Below are positions 52,046 through 60,841 of a stretch of 64,000 bases of DNA, in pieces; the stretch's first letter is position 1; each line of letters opens with the position of its first letter. The stretch spans positions 1,240,001 to 1,304,000 of the forward strand of contig NZ_CP065383.1 of assembly GCF_015775515.1 (NCBI RefSeq), written 5' to 3'. Under the pieces are notes generated by a model. It was not told where the DNA came from and ran no database searches. It saw nothing but the letters and a program-made list of their open reading frames with translations. The DNA is from Atribacter laminatus. Lineage in GTDB: Bacteria; Atribacterota; Atribacteria; Atribacterales; Atribacteraceae. A program made the position numbers and the translations under genes.

Positions 52046-53710
52046 TCAGGACAAAGCACTTTGCCAGAGCAAAATACTTAAAACAATAAATAATGATCCC
52101 AAAGCTAATTTTGAAAAAAGAATATTTTTCCTTCCAAAATTAGTCAAAGCTTTAGATTGACTTCCGTAGTAGACTCCAAAAAAGACCACTAAAAGCGGAA
52201 TGATAAAAAAGGCATTGTAAAGGATAAGATACAGAAAAGCCCGCATTGATGTGCTTTGTCGGGCAATATACATTATAGTGGGTAGATAAATTTGCCCAGT
52301 GCACCCGGCTTCGAGAAGGGAAATAACAAAACCACTCAGGATGGCGGCAAATATTAATTTTTTTTCGGAAAAGCTTTTTTTGAGGTATTGATTTATTTTT
52401 ACTCGAAATCCCTTGGGTAAACCTAAGGAGAACTCAGTTTCTTTCTTATCTTTTTTGTATTGAATAGCATCTTTTATACTAAGAATGGCGAAAACTAAAA
52501 GAACTGAAGCCATAATTCCATAGACAACTCGAGAAAAAACGTGGTAAGCGGCTAAAGTCTGCCAGACGTGAAACAGACCTAATCCCAAAAGAAGATAAGT
52601 AATAAAGACGGTTATACTATAAGTTACTCCAATTTCGAGAATTCTCCTCCGGTCATGGCCAAGCACCATGAGGAGGTTAACCATAAAAATGATAGTTGCA
52701 AAAGCGCAGGGGTTAAGACCGTCCAAAACCCCTGCGCCAGCTACTACCCAAGGTGTAAAACCCTTAAAGCGTTGAAATACGATATCTTCGATAGCACCAG
52801 TATCACTGGTTACTATTTTTTTATCGGTTTCAGAAAGTGAAATAGTTTTTTGTATGAGCTCTTCAATTTTTGAGTTCACATTTTCATTCTCTTCCGCGGT
52901 GACATATCCGGCTTCGGAGAACAACTCAACAGAAGTTGTGTTTTCTACTTGCCATTGCTCTTCCAAAAAAACCAGCTTTTCATAGTTTTCAGAAAAAATA
53001 TAATCGAGATAGACAACTTTGATTTGATCTTGATATTTTTCAAAAATCGGCGGTGTTGTTTCATTTTTGAGTTTTCGACAGGAAGGACATCTTGATGAAT
53101 AAAAGAAAAGAATAACTGGATTTTCTGGAATATTCGCAACTTGTGAATAATTTGCTGTTAATTTTTCTCTTTCTATAACCTCTACTGGAATCGATTCAAA
53201 AATTGCCAGCTTTTCTTGAATGATGGGTGAATTTTTTTCAGTTCCAATCACAAAGATTTTTTCTGGAGCTAACTTTTGAATAGCTTGAATAGACTCTTCG
53301 TCAAGGAAAATGCTTCCATCTCCAACAAAATTGAGAAAAACCACTGAATGATAGTTTTCAGTGAAAACTGAATAAGGCGGGAAAACTGGATATTGAGAGC
53401 CATCCAGAAGGTCGGAAACTGCCACCAATTTTCCATTTTCTTCCATTTTTCTGAGAATATCCTGATGGTTTTGAATATCCTCGTTGGATGGAAGGATAAT
53501 AACTGTTGATGACTCTGGTTGCCATTTTTCCCAATCTTCCGCACCAGCCTGAGTTTGGCCGAGATCTATGTAGGCTTTAATATTCGCTTCATCTTCAGGG
53601 GTTGGGAGTACTCCATTTCCAATAAACTGAATATCATAAGCCAGTAGCGAAGAAGAAAAAACCAAAGTTAAAGCAAGAACGTATAAAACGGATAGAAATA
53701 TTTTTTTCAA
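52046..53710 (-). CDS. Exported thioredoxin-like domain fused to a CcdA/DsbD-type electron carrier
   Basis: A 554-residue membrane protein that should move reducing power out of the cytoplasm. It has a signal peptide at 1-24, then an extracytoplasmic region to about 295. This contains a thioredoxin-like fold with YSSRCPSCRKL (CxxC active site, about residues 207-210) and the helix-strand pattern of thioredoxin. The C-terminal about 250 residues hold six to seven transmembrane helices with the CcdA cysteines in GLNPCAFATI and LLEAGCTGQIYLPT. DsbD has the reverse order of domains (thioredoxin at the C-terminus). The start is a TTG after GGGGGTG. Operon partner: the Cys-rich SNase-like protein 46 bp downstream, a candidate client. 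Confidence 0.85.
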   Translation of the reverse strand: MKKIFLSVLYVLALTLVFSSSLLAYDIQFIGNGVLPTPEDEANIKAYIDLGQTQAGAEDWEKWQPESSTVIILPSNEDIQNHQDILRKMEENGKLVAVSDLLDGSQYPVFPPYSVFTENYHSVVFLNFVGDGSIFLDEESIQAIQKLAPEKIFVIGTEKNSPIIQEKLAIFESIPVEVIEREKLTANYSQVANIPENPVILFFYSSRCPSCRKLKNETTPPIFEKYQDQIKVVYLDYIFSENYEKLVFLEEQWQVENTTSVELFSEAGYVTAEENENVNSKIEELIQKTISLSETDKKIVTSDTGAIEDIVFQRFKGFTPWVVAGAGVLDGLNPCAFATIIFMVNLLMVLGHDRRRILEIGVTYSITVFITYLLLGLGLFHVWQTLAAYHVFSRVVYGIMASVLLVFAILSIKDAIQYKKDKKETEFSLGLPKGFRVKINQYLKKSFSEKKLIFAAILSGFVISLLEAGCTGQIYLPTIMYIARQSTSMRAFLYLILYNAFFIIPLLVVFFGVYYGSQSKALTNFGRKNILFSKLALGSLFIVLSILLWQSALS

Positions 53711-53890
53711 CCAATAACACCCCCTTCAGTGTTTATTATACAATAAATATCCTTTTTGATTATGATATTCATTTTCATTTTACGAAAGAAATCCATATTA
53801 GGAGACAAGAGCAATCATTATTTCTATATTTTTATTTAATTTTAAGTTCAAAACCAGGTTTTTAATATTTTTATATTTTATCTTTTTCAG

Positions 53891-54301
53891 CTAAGATTTT
53901 AACATTTTAAAAACCCAAAACTTATTGCCGATAAAATTGATCAAAACCGAAAAAAAGGTTGCTCCAACCTTGCTCCAAAGTACTTCTATTTGATATTTTT
54001 CATGAAAGAGAGTTAAGAAGAAGAGTGATACTCCCAGGGAAATGAGGTTAATAGTTAGAAATTTTATCATTTCGATTAGATTAAAACGGTGGCCAGCCTG
54101 GAAAGTCCAGGACTTATTAAGATAATAACTGTTAAAAACTGCACAAGAATAGGAAATTATTTGTGATATTCGATAATATTGCTCTCCGAAAAGATAATTG
54201 AGAAGAGTAAAAATACCAAAATCAACTGCAGTATTAAGAACTCCAACCAGGCTGAACTTTATAAATTGGAAAAAGTTTTTGGTGAGAAAAAAATTATTCA
54301 T
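53891..54301 (-). CDS. GtrA-family membrane protein
   Basis: About 136 residues with four transmembrane helices. FFQFIKFSLVGVLNTAVDFGIFTLL opens the domain; NSYYLNKSWTF and NFIGNKFWVF are the paired GtrA signatures. GtrA proteins are thought to help flip or handle lipid-linked sugars made by GtrB-type glycosyltransferases. I take the ATG at 54301, which overlaps the stop of the preceding glycosyltransferase gene by 8 bp (translational coupling). A longer frame to 54406 lies wholly inside that gene. Confidence 0.85.
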   Translation of the reverse strand: MNNFFLTKNFFQFIKFSLVGVLNTAVDFGIFTLLNYLFGEQYYRISQIISYSCAVFNSYYLNKSWTFQAGHRFNLIEMIKFLTINLISLGVSLFFLTLFHEKYQIEVLWSKVGATFFSVLINFIGNKFWVFKMLKS

Positions 54302-55250
54302 TTTTAGAGGATTTTTCGTCAAAACCTTGAGCTTTATGAATGACATACAAAGGGCGGTTCTTGGTTTCATCATAGATTCTTCCAATGTATTCTCCCAATA
54401 GCCCAAGCATAATGAGTACTACTCCATTAAAAAAGAGACTAATAGCCATCAGAGAGGCCCAGCCAGGTACGGTTTTTTGGGTAAATACCTTTTCAAAAAT
54501 GACTATCAAGAGGTAAATGAAGCTAATTCCTGAGAGGGTAAATCCTAAATAGGTAGCAATTTTTAAAGGTTTGTAAGAAAAAGCAGTAATGGCATCCCAT
54601 GCTAAACGAAGGAGTTTTTTAACGTTATATTTGGTTTCCCCAGCCCAACGCTCTTCTCGAACAAATTCAATAGCAGTTTGTCGAAACCCCACCCAACTTA
54701 TAATACCTCTCATATAACGATTTTTTTCTCGGATATTTTTTAAAGCATCGGCAACCTTCCGATCGATGAGCCGAAAATCACCCACATCAGCAGGCATATT
54801 GATTTCGGTCATGCGTTGCAGAAAACGGTAAAAAAGAGCAGAGGTCGTTTTTTTGAAGGCCGATTCGCCCTTTCGTTGTTTCCTTTTTCCATAAACAACT
54901 TCAAAACCCTGCTTCCATTTTTCAATCATGGCTGGTATCAATTCCGGCGGATCTTGCAGATCGGCATCGATGATGACTATGCCCTGCCCAGAAGCATGGT
55001 CTAATCCGGCAGTTGTTGCGGCTTCATGACCAAAATTTCTGGAAAAGTGAATTACTTTAAGATTGGGATCGTTGCGGTGAATATCATCAAGAATTTCACC
55101 AGTTCGGTCAGAACTCCCATCGTTAATAAAAATAAGCTCATAAGGCTCTCCAATTTCATCCATTACTTTTTTTAAACGATTGTGGGTTTCCGAAATTACC
55201 GGTTCCTCATTAAAAGCTGGTACAACCACTGAATATTGAATAGTCTTCAT
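54294..55250 (-). CDS. GT2 glycosyltransferase, GtrB/DPM1-like (polyprenyl-phosphate sugar synthase)
   Basis: Transfers a hexose from a nucleotide sugar to polyprenyl phosphate. It is about 318 residues: SVVVPAFNEEPVI, FINDGSSDRT, IIDADLQDPPELI (catalytic DAD and QDPPE), DVGDFRLIDRK and RGIISWVGFRQ, followed by two C-terminal membrane helices (ATYLGFTLSGISFIYLLIV and SLFFNGVVLIMLGLLGEYIGRIY). The ATG at 55250 follows a GAGG and gives the usual MKTIQYSVVVPAFNEE start; TTG codons further upstream are less likely. It works with the GtrA protein encoded after it and the GT39 enzyme before it. Confidence 0.92.
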   Translation of the reverse strand: MKTIQYSVVVPAFNEEPVISETHNRLKKVMDEIGEPYELIFINDGSSDRTGEILDDIHRNDPNLKVIHFSRNFGHEAATTAGLDHASGQGIVIIDADLQDPPELIPAMIEKWKQGFEVVYGKRKQRKGESAFKKTTSALFYRFLQRMTEINMPADVGDFRLIDRKVADALKNIREKNRYMRGIISWVGFRQTAIEFVREERWAGETKYNVKKLLRLAWDAITAFSYKPLKIATYLGFTLSGISFIYLLIVIFEKVFTQKTVPGWASLMAISLFFNGVVLIMLGLLGEYIGRIYDETKNRPLYVIHKAQGFDEKSSKNE

Positions 55251-55277
55251 TTTGTTAATCCTCAATTTCAAAATATT

Positions 55278-57062
55278 TTATATATAAAAGATCCAACTTG
55301 GCACCCAGCGTAAAAATCTTGCGGCATAGGATCGATCTACTATCGTGCCGGAAATTACTGGATAAAACATCACAAAAAGGACCACAACTATGATTAGGTA
55401 GATGAGGACGAAATACTTAGAGCCATGATATTTTTCTAAAAATTCTCGAATAAGATAAACAATTGAAAAAATAACAAAAGGAACGCTAGCGAAATAATGA
55501 TAAATGAATGTTAGACGAGGAATAATTGCCCAGGGAAGATATTGGGAAAAGAAACCGGCAAGAATAAAAAAGAGAGTAGTGTCTCTTCTTTTTAGCCAAA
55601 CAATAAAGCAGGCAATCAGGGCAAGAGTTCCCGGCCACCAGATAGCCGGATTTCCCATTGACGAGATACTGGCAATTTTTCCTTCAGGAAGACCCTGGCC
55701 TTGATACATCCATATAGGGCGAATAAGCAAAGGCCATTGCCACCATGGTGAAGAATAACCATGGGTTGCTTTTAGATTTCGATGGTAATTATACATATTA
55801 ATTTGGTATTGAACCAGGTCATGAAAACTATGCCCACGATTGGGAACCAAAAGAAGGGGTATAAATGAGAGAGCATAAACGGTTAGAGGGATTGCAATAA
55901 AAAATAACAAACACCAAAGAATAATTCTTTTGGTATAAAGGGGGAAAACCATAATAGAATTCGAAGAGCTCGGAGTAGAATCTTGATTATTATAATTTTG
56001 TTGTTCTCTTTTAATTTTTAAATGAACCCGATAATTACGCAAAATAGTGGTAAAAAAAATAAAAGCCAAGCCGCCACCTGAATAGATACCATTGAGTTTG
56101 CTGGCTGAAGCACACCCGTAAAAAAGTCCTGATAAAAAAAGCGGGATGAGGAGTTTTTTTAAGGGATATTCATAAAAACTTCTTTGGTAAAAGAGAAGCA
56201 TGCAAAAATAAGAACAGAGAATGAAAAATACCATATAGACTTCGATGGTAGCGATTCGAGAATGAGAAAAATGCATAAAATCAAAAGTAAGAAGAAAAGC
56301 TCCAATGAAGGCATAAGAGGGTTTTTTGAAAAGTTGTAGTCCAAAATAATAAATGAGTGGAATCATGGCTATACCAAAAAGGGTTCCGACTATCCTCCAT
56401 CCAAAAGGATTCATCCCAAAAATTGCTATTCCAATAGATAGAAGAATTTTTGCGAAAAAAGGCTGAACCGAATCATAAGGTTCCATACGATGGAGGTGCT
56501 CATAGGCAGTGCGAGCAAAATAGATTTCATCGAAATACATACCATTTAAGAAGCTTGGTAATTCAGGTATGGTATGTGATTCATCAGCAATTCTATGTAC
56601 ACTGCTTTCTAAAATGGCCGGGGTAGTATTTTGAATAACATTCTGGACTGGAATGATTTCTTTCCCGTCAAGGCCAAGGAAACCAATTTCGTACATTCTT
56701 CCTCCTGGTTGCAATACGGATATCCGAACAAAGCGACCTTCACCATCAAGAAGGGCATCTTTCCATACATAGATGTCAAAAACACCGTGAAAATTCAGTT
56801 TGAGCTTTTCTTGCCAGGATTGGTTATCGGTGGATAGTTCAAAGAGATATTGACCATCACCAATGCCTCCAAAATAACGAATTGAATGAAATTTTTTTAT
56901 TTCTCCAAAATCGAATGTTACCGTTTCACCAGCAAGCAAAGGACGCCAAAAAGTTTCGGGAGCAACCCGAGAACCTAATTGATAAAGAGCAACTACTGAA
57001 TACCCAATAGTTATGATGATCATTAGAATAGTGAATAATTTATATGAATTCCGAGATTCCAT
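55278..57062 (-). CDS. GT39/PMT-family mannosyltransferase with inserted discoidin-like domain
   Basis: A 594-residue polytopic protein. TM1 (residues about 8-28) is followed not by the usual catalytic loop but by an about 120-residue beta-rich domain (VTFDFGEIKKFHSIRYFGG, FELSTDNQSWQE, FVRISVLQPGGRMYEIGFLGLDG) that looks like a discoidin/F5-8C galactose-binding-like domain. The PMT catalytic loop then appears: LNGMYFDEIYFARTAYEH with the DE pair, and RIATIEVYMVFFILCSY. About nine more helices follow. It should transfer a sugar from a polyprenyl-phosphate donor to proteins or lipids outside. It shares an operon with GT2 and GtrA genes, which would supply the donor. Confidence 0.82.
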   Translation of the reverse strand: MESRNSYKLFTILMIIITIGYSVVALYQLGSRVAPETFWRPLLAGETVTFDFGEIKKFHSIRYFGGIGDGQYLFELSTDNQSWQEKLKLNFHGVFDIYVWKDALLDGEGRFVRISVLQPGGRMYEIGFLGLDGKEIIPVQNVIQNTTPAILESSVHRIADESHTIPELPSFLNGMYFDEIYFARTAYEHLHRMEPYDSVQPFFAKILLSIGIAIFGMNPFGWRIVGTLFGIAMIPLIYYFGLQLFKKPSYAFIGAFLLTFDFMHFSHSRIATIEVYMVFFILCSYFCMLLFYQRSFYEYPLKKLLIPLFLSGLFYGCASASKLNGIYSGGGLAFIFFTTILRNYRVHLKIKREQQNYNNQDSTPSSSNSIMVFPLYTKRIILWCLLFFIAIPLTVYALSFIPLLLVPNRGHSFHDLVQYQINMYNYHRNLKATHGYSSPWWQWPLLIRPIWMYQGQGLPEGKIASISSMGNPAIWWPGTLALIACFIVWLKRRDTTLFFILAGFFSQYLPWAIIPRLTFIYHYFASVPFVIFSIVYLIREFLEKYHGSKYFVLIYLIIVVVLFVMFYPVISGTIVDRSYAARFLRWVPSWIFYI

Positions 57063-57222
57063 GGTTTTCCCTTCACCTCTTTGAAAATATCCTTCGATAT
57101 TATAGCTATTTCATACTAGCCATTCCATGAAGATGTTTCAGACAAGGATTATTAAAAATATCAGGCTATTTCTTATTTTTTGAATAATGCTGAAAATCAA
57201 ATCAATCTTATCAACAGAGCTT

Positions 57223-57259
57223 GGAACACCCCCTAAAAAATGGGAATAGGGGATGTTCC
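57223..57259. terminator. 3' hairpin downstream of the DUF3160 gene
   Basis: GGAACACCCCCTA and TAGGGGATGTTCC form a 13-bp stem with one mismatch, 20 bp beyond the minus-strand stop. There is no clear T run, so it may protect the 3' end rather than terminate. Confidence 0.6.
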
Positions 57260-57280
57260 CTTTCGTTTTGAGAAATGATG

Positions 57281-59731
57281 TTAATCAAAATAATAGATAT
57301 ATTCTAATCGGGGTATTTCCGGTGGGTACTGAGAAGAGAAAAATCCCTGGGTCCAATTTGGCGGCGGTGGGTTCGTTCCTGCTTTCAGCATGGCTTGCCA
57401 TTTTTCATCAGTTAATCGATCATCAGCAGGGTGTAGGAATTCAAAGTAAGAAAAAGTTGCTCCACGAGTGAGTTTAAGATAGCCATCAACTTCGGTAACC
57501 ACATAAATTTCATAAACTGGACCGACTCCAACTTCGAGAGCTAAGTTTTTCTCAATTTTCTGGCCATTTTCTTCAACCTCGATTTGAGCAGTATGGATAT
57601 CAGCAATGACTGCTACATTTTTATCGGTGTCGCTTTGAATCTCAAACCAGTTGCTGATACTTTCATCATCAGTCATAACCGATATAGTAAGATTTTCCAG
57701 TAAGGCACCAAAAGTATAGAGTTCTTCGTGTTCTTCTGAAGTAATAGGCTGGTTCGTGACCTCTTTTAAAGAGACCTGATAAAGAAATTCAACCAGATCA
57801 ATGAATTTTTCGAATTTTTCTTGCATTGGTTTGGTTAACAAACCTCTTTGCTGTAATCCATCGCGACTATGGGTAAGAAGTTCAAGCATTCGGCTAAAAA
57901 ATTCAGGATTGGCTTCAACCTGGCATTTTGGTGGATCGGGAATCCAGTCTTCCCAGCCTCCTTTTTCAGCGCCAGAGGGGCTTCCGTAAAGTATGACATC
58001 ATGCCTGAGCTGAGACCAACTGGCCAGTGAAGTGATTAAGCTTTTCTTTTCCCAAGCTTGATTTCGCATATAAAAGGGATAATCATATCCATTTTTTAGT
58101 TGAAGAAGCGATTTGAGGCAATACAACCAGTTGTAGTAGAGATTGGTTTTCCAATCGTTTGCAGTGAGATGTGTAAATTCCATAATTATTTTTTCCAAAT
58201 TTTCTGGATATTCTTTCCAAATGTTCCCTTCGATTTGATGTTCTTCTAAGGCAATTTTTGTAGCCAAACGAGATCCCAAAACTGCCATAACATCTAAACC
58301 CTTGGGGAAGGGACGAAGCGGGATACGAGGAACGGTATCGGTCCATTTGGTGAGACGCTGGAGGATTTCAGAATCAGGAATATACCGTTGTCCCATGAAA
58401 CGAAATTGGGCTGTACTTGGGATGAGATAAAGCTCGGTTTTGATACGTTTCTTTTTGGAATATATCTCTTCCGCCATTTTTTGGGCTTCAGCAAGCTTGA
58501 TTGGGTCGGCAAGGTCTTCATAAGGTGTATTCTCCCCATAAACGGTATCAAGTATTATTTTATACTCTTGTGGTCCAAGGTCATCGGAAAGTCCAACATA
58601 AAACACCGTTGGTTCGTAGATCGTTTCCCAAAGATCGATCAATTTTGAATTATTATAGGAATTATCAAAGAGCTGCTTTGTAATAATCAATGATTGAAGG
58701 AGATCAGTTTGCTGATCGGCTAGGAAATAATTCTGTCCATACCACATCAGCGCCATAAAATAACGCTTTAATTCTTCCGATCGAGTATAATGACCGCGAA
58801 TAATAAACTGACTATAGTCCATATCATGTTTAATATCTGGATTAAAGTCGGGGTTAAAAATCTCAGAGTTTTCTCGACCGACCGCGCCTAAGCTTTTATC
58901 GATTTCCGATTGAATGATATCTTGGATGCCATGGGGATAGGATGCTTCTGATTTGTTTAAAAAGAGTTGAGGAACGGCAAAATAGGCAATATTTCTTAAA
59001 GCTGCGCGCTGAATGTCTTTATTTTCAGCTTTTTCAAATAAGGATTTAGAAAGTTCTAACATTTGATTGGTAAGTTCTTTAACAACCGGGAAGAGTTTTT
59101 CGGATTCTAAATTTCGTAGGGTAAAGTCAAAAAAGATATGATAGAGCTGAAGAATCGCATCAGTTGTTATAAAATTAGCTACACCATAGTAGTTGTTGTT
59201 TTCGTAAAGCCAAAAAAACTGTTCATAGGGTGCAGGTTGCCATTCTACATCCTCACTTTCAGGATCTGGATAACGGCAAGGGAAAATAGTGAAGCCGAAT
59301 TGAGAAAGTCTTTCCAAATCTTCAGATGCTAATTCCCCAAATTGCCAAAGATTGATGATATTATCGGTGTTAATCTTTTTCATTCCGTTGATTTCAATAA
59401 AATTTTGTTGGAGAAGTTCCTTTTCTTTTTCAAGTAGGGCCTCGATATTTTTACGATCAATTTCGGTCAATCGATCATCGGAATAGGTTACTGTCCCATC
59501 TTCATTGACTCCAATTTGGTACCAATCTTTAGACCGGAAGTAGTTATTCAATTCGTAGGTTTTAAAAGGTCGACCTCTTTTTGCAAATATCTCATTCCGC
59601 ATCATATAAATCTGTGGTAGGGTTTTCCCTTCCAACTCTTGAGGAGTAATCACCTGTTCCTCGGTAAATCCAACTGTAGACACCAGCAAAACGAGGAAAA
59701 AGATAATGAAAATAGACTTATTGGATTTCAT
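57281..59731 (-). CDS. Secreted DUF3160 protein with N-terminal YARHG-like domain
   Basis: About 816 residues, exported (signal IFIIFFLVLLVSTVGFTEE). Residues about 25-100 resemble a YARHG domain (YMMRNEIFAKRGRPF, then FRSKDWYQIG). The rest is a large helical domain with WLYENNNYYGVANFITTDAILQLYHIFFD, RPFPKGLDVMAVLGSRLA and a C-terminal GATFSYFEFLHPADDRLTDEKWQ. I recognise this as the DUF3160 family, whose function is unknown. The ATG at 59731 has GGGAGGG upstream; a longer frame to 59764 would begin inside the previous gene. It overlaps the end of that lipoprotein gene by 14 bp, implying coupled expression. Confidence 0.8.
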   Translation of the reverse strand: MKSNKSIFIIFFLVLLVSTVGFTEEQVITPQELEGKTLPQIYMMRNEIFAKRGRPFKTYELNNYFRSKDWYQIGVNEDGTVTYSDDRLTEIDRKNIEALLEKEKELLQQNFIEINGMKKINTDNIINLWQFGELASEDLERLSQFGFTIFPCRYPDPESEDVEWQPAPYEQFFWLYENNNYYGVANFITTDAILQLYHIFFDFTLRNLESEKLFPVVKELTNQMLELSKSLFEKAENKDIQRAALRNIAYFAVPQLFLNKSEASYPHGIQDIIQSEIDKSLGAVGRENSEIFNPDFNPDIKHDMDYSQFIIRGHYTRSEELKRYFMALMWYGQNYFLADQQTDLLQSLIITKQLFDNSYNNSKLIDLWETIYEPTVFYVGLSDDLGPQEYKIILDTVYGENTPYEDLADPIKLAEAQKMAEEIYSKKKRIKTELYLIPSTAQFRFMGQRYIPDSEILQRLTKWTDTVPRIPLRPFPKGLDVMAVLGSRLATKIALEEHQIEGNIWKEYPENLEKIIMEFTHLTANDWKTNLYYNWLYCLKSLLQLKNGYDYPFYMRNQAWEKKSLITSLASWSQLRHDVILYGSPSGAEKGGWEDWIPDPPKCQVEANPEFFSRMLELLTHSRDGLQQRGLLTKPMQEKFEKFIDLVEFLYQVSLKEVTNQPITSEEHEELYTFGALLENLTISVMTDDESISNWFEIQSDTDKNVAVIADIHTAQIEVEENGQKIEKNLALEVGVGPVYEIYVVTEVDGYLKLTRGATFSYFEFLHPADDRLTDEKWQAMLKAGTNPPPPNWTQGFFSSQYPPEIPRLEYIYYFD

Positions 59732-60455
59732 TGAAATCCCTCCCTTCAAAACAAAATTCAGCAATACTGTTTATTAATAAATTTTTACCTAAAATTGCAA
59801 TTCCCCTAAAGCCAAATCCAGTCCATTCATAGGCCATAATTCGTTTTAAACCATCTTTTTGATACTCAAGAGCAATTAATTCGGTTAAGCCGTCATGGTT
59901 GGAATCCCAAAAATTAAAATCAAGAAATGGCGAAGAAAGTCTAGAACCAAGCCACTTAGGAAAAATCATTCCCTTTTCCCACGCATAAATAAATAATCGA
60001 TTGTCAAAGACGGGATGAAATTGTGCTTTTTTCCAAACCCCAACCGCTACCTCTGGCCTTCCATCACCTTCAACATCACACATAAGGATTTTCCAAGGAT
60101 TCAATTGGCGATTATTATCGATCCATTTTTCCTGAAATTTTCCTCCTTCATACTTATAACATGCGAGTCTTTCTCCCCGAATTTCACCTTCCCTTCCTAA
60201 AATGACGAAAACAACTTTTTCATCTGAATACAGGCAGCCATCGACAATAATCCAAGGCTCCATTAAGTATCGATCTATAAGGACATTATTATTATCGGCC
60301 ATTTCCAGGGAATCATGATAGATATTAATGAAGATTTGATCGTGATCAAATGTTTTTATTGGGATTTTTGCTTGGGAACATCCAAAAGCTATGAATAAAA
60401 AACCAAATACAGTAAAAATTATATAAATCAATTTTTTCAGCATCATATTAATCAT
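59718..60455 (-). CDS. Lipoprotein with FG-GAP-like repeats, partner of the DUF3160 gene
   Basis: A 245-residue predicted lipoprotein with lipobox IAFGC at about residue 26. The mature part has two segments of the integrin/FG-GAP calcium-loop type: MCDVEGDGRPEVAVGVW and FWDSNHDGLTELIALEY. Both follow the D-x-D/N-x-D-G pattern with a following hydrophobic strand, pointing to an incomplete beta-propeller-like domain. No other family is recognised. Three ATGs near 60455-60443 could start it; the ribosome site is poor. Its 3' end overlaps the DUF3160 gene start, so the two probably act together at the cell surface. Confidence 0.7.
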   Translation of the reverse strand: MINMMLKKLIYIIFTVFGFLFIAFGCSQAKIPIKTFDHDQIFINIYHDSLEMADNNNVLIDRYLMEPWIIVDGCLYSDEKVVFVILGREGEIRGERLACYKYEGGKFQEKWIDNNRQLNPWKILMCDVEGDGRPEVAVGVWKKAQFHPVFDNRLFIYAWEKGMIFPKWLGSRLSSPFLDFNFWDSNHDGLTELIALEYQKDGLKRIMAYEWTGFGFRGIAILGKNLLINSIAEFCFEGRDFNEIQ

Positions 60456-60700
60456 CTTGAGAGATTCTTTCTATCTGAAATATTATTCGTAATATAAGGT
60501 ACATTACACAAATTCATAGGAATTATACGCTCCTCCTTAATATACATTATTTAAGCCTCATTTTAGTTTACCAGATAAAATTTTTTTTTACTCATCTATT
60601 TTAAAATTCTATTAAGTGTTAACAATTACAGAATATTGCTTTATTAATTATATATTCCTATAATGCCGATATTATATAGAATATAATGTGTATAAAGGTA

Positions 60701-60756
60701 TTGACAAATGATTAAATATATAATATTGTGTAAACGCTAACATGTAAGCGGTTACA
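60701..60756 (+). promoter_or_regulatory. lacI-type regulator promoter with two adjacent operator boxes
   Basis: TTGACA at 60701-60706 with a -10 candidate TATTGT at 60724-60729 (17-bp spacing). TGTAAACGCTAACA (60729-60742) and TGTAAGCGGTTACA (60743-60756) follow as two abutting 14-bp LacI-type boxes with central CG. Their position over the predicted start site, about 90 bp before the LacI gene, suggests autorepression; the divergent lipoprotein gene could also be affected. Confidence 0.72.
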
Positions 60757-60841
60757 AATAGTATCTCTTTAACATTGTTTGAAGGTATAATCCATAACGA
60801 GATGGTTTACCAAGAATGATGTTAAAGGTAGGTTAAAAATT

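Noticed and set aside
54302-54406. N-terminal extension of GtrA
   Set aside because: It lies wholly within the glycosyltransferase gene; the coupled ATG at 54301 gives the standard family length.
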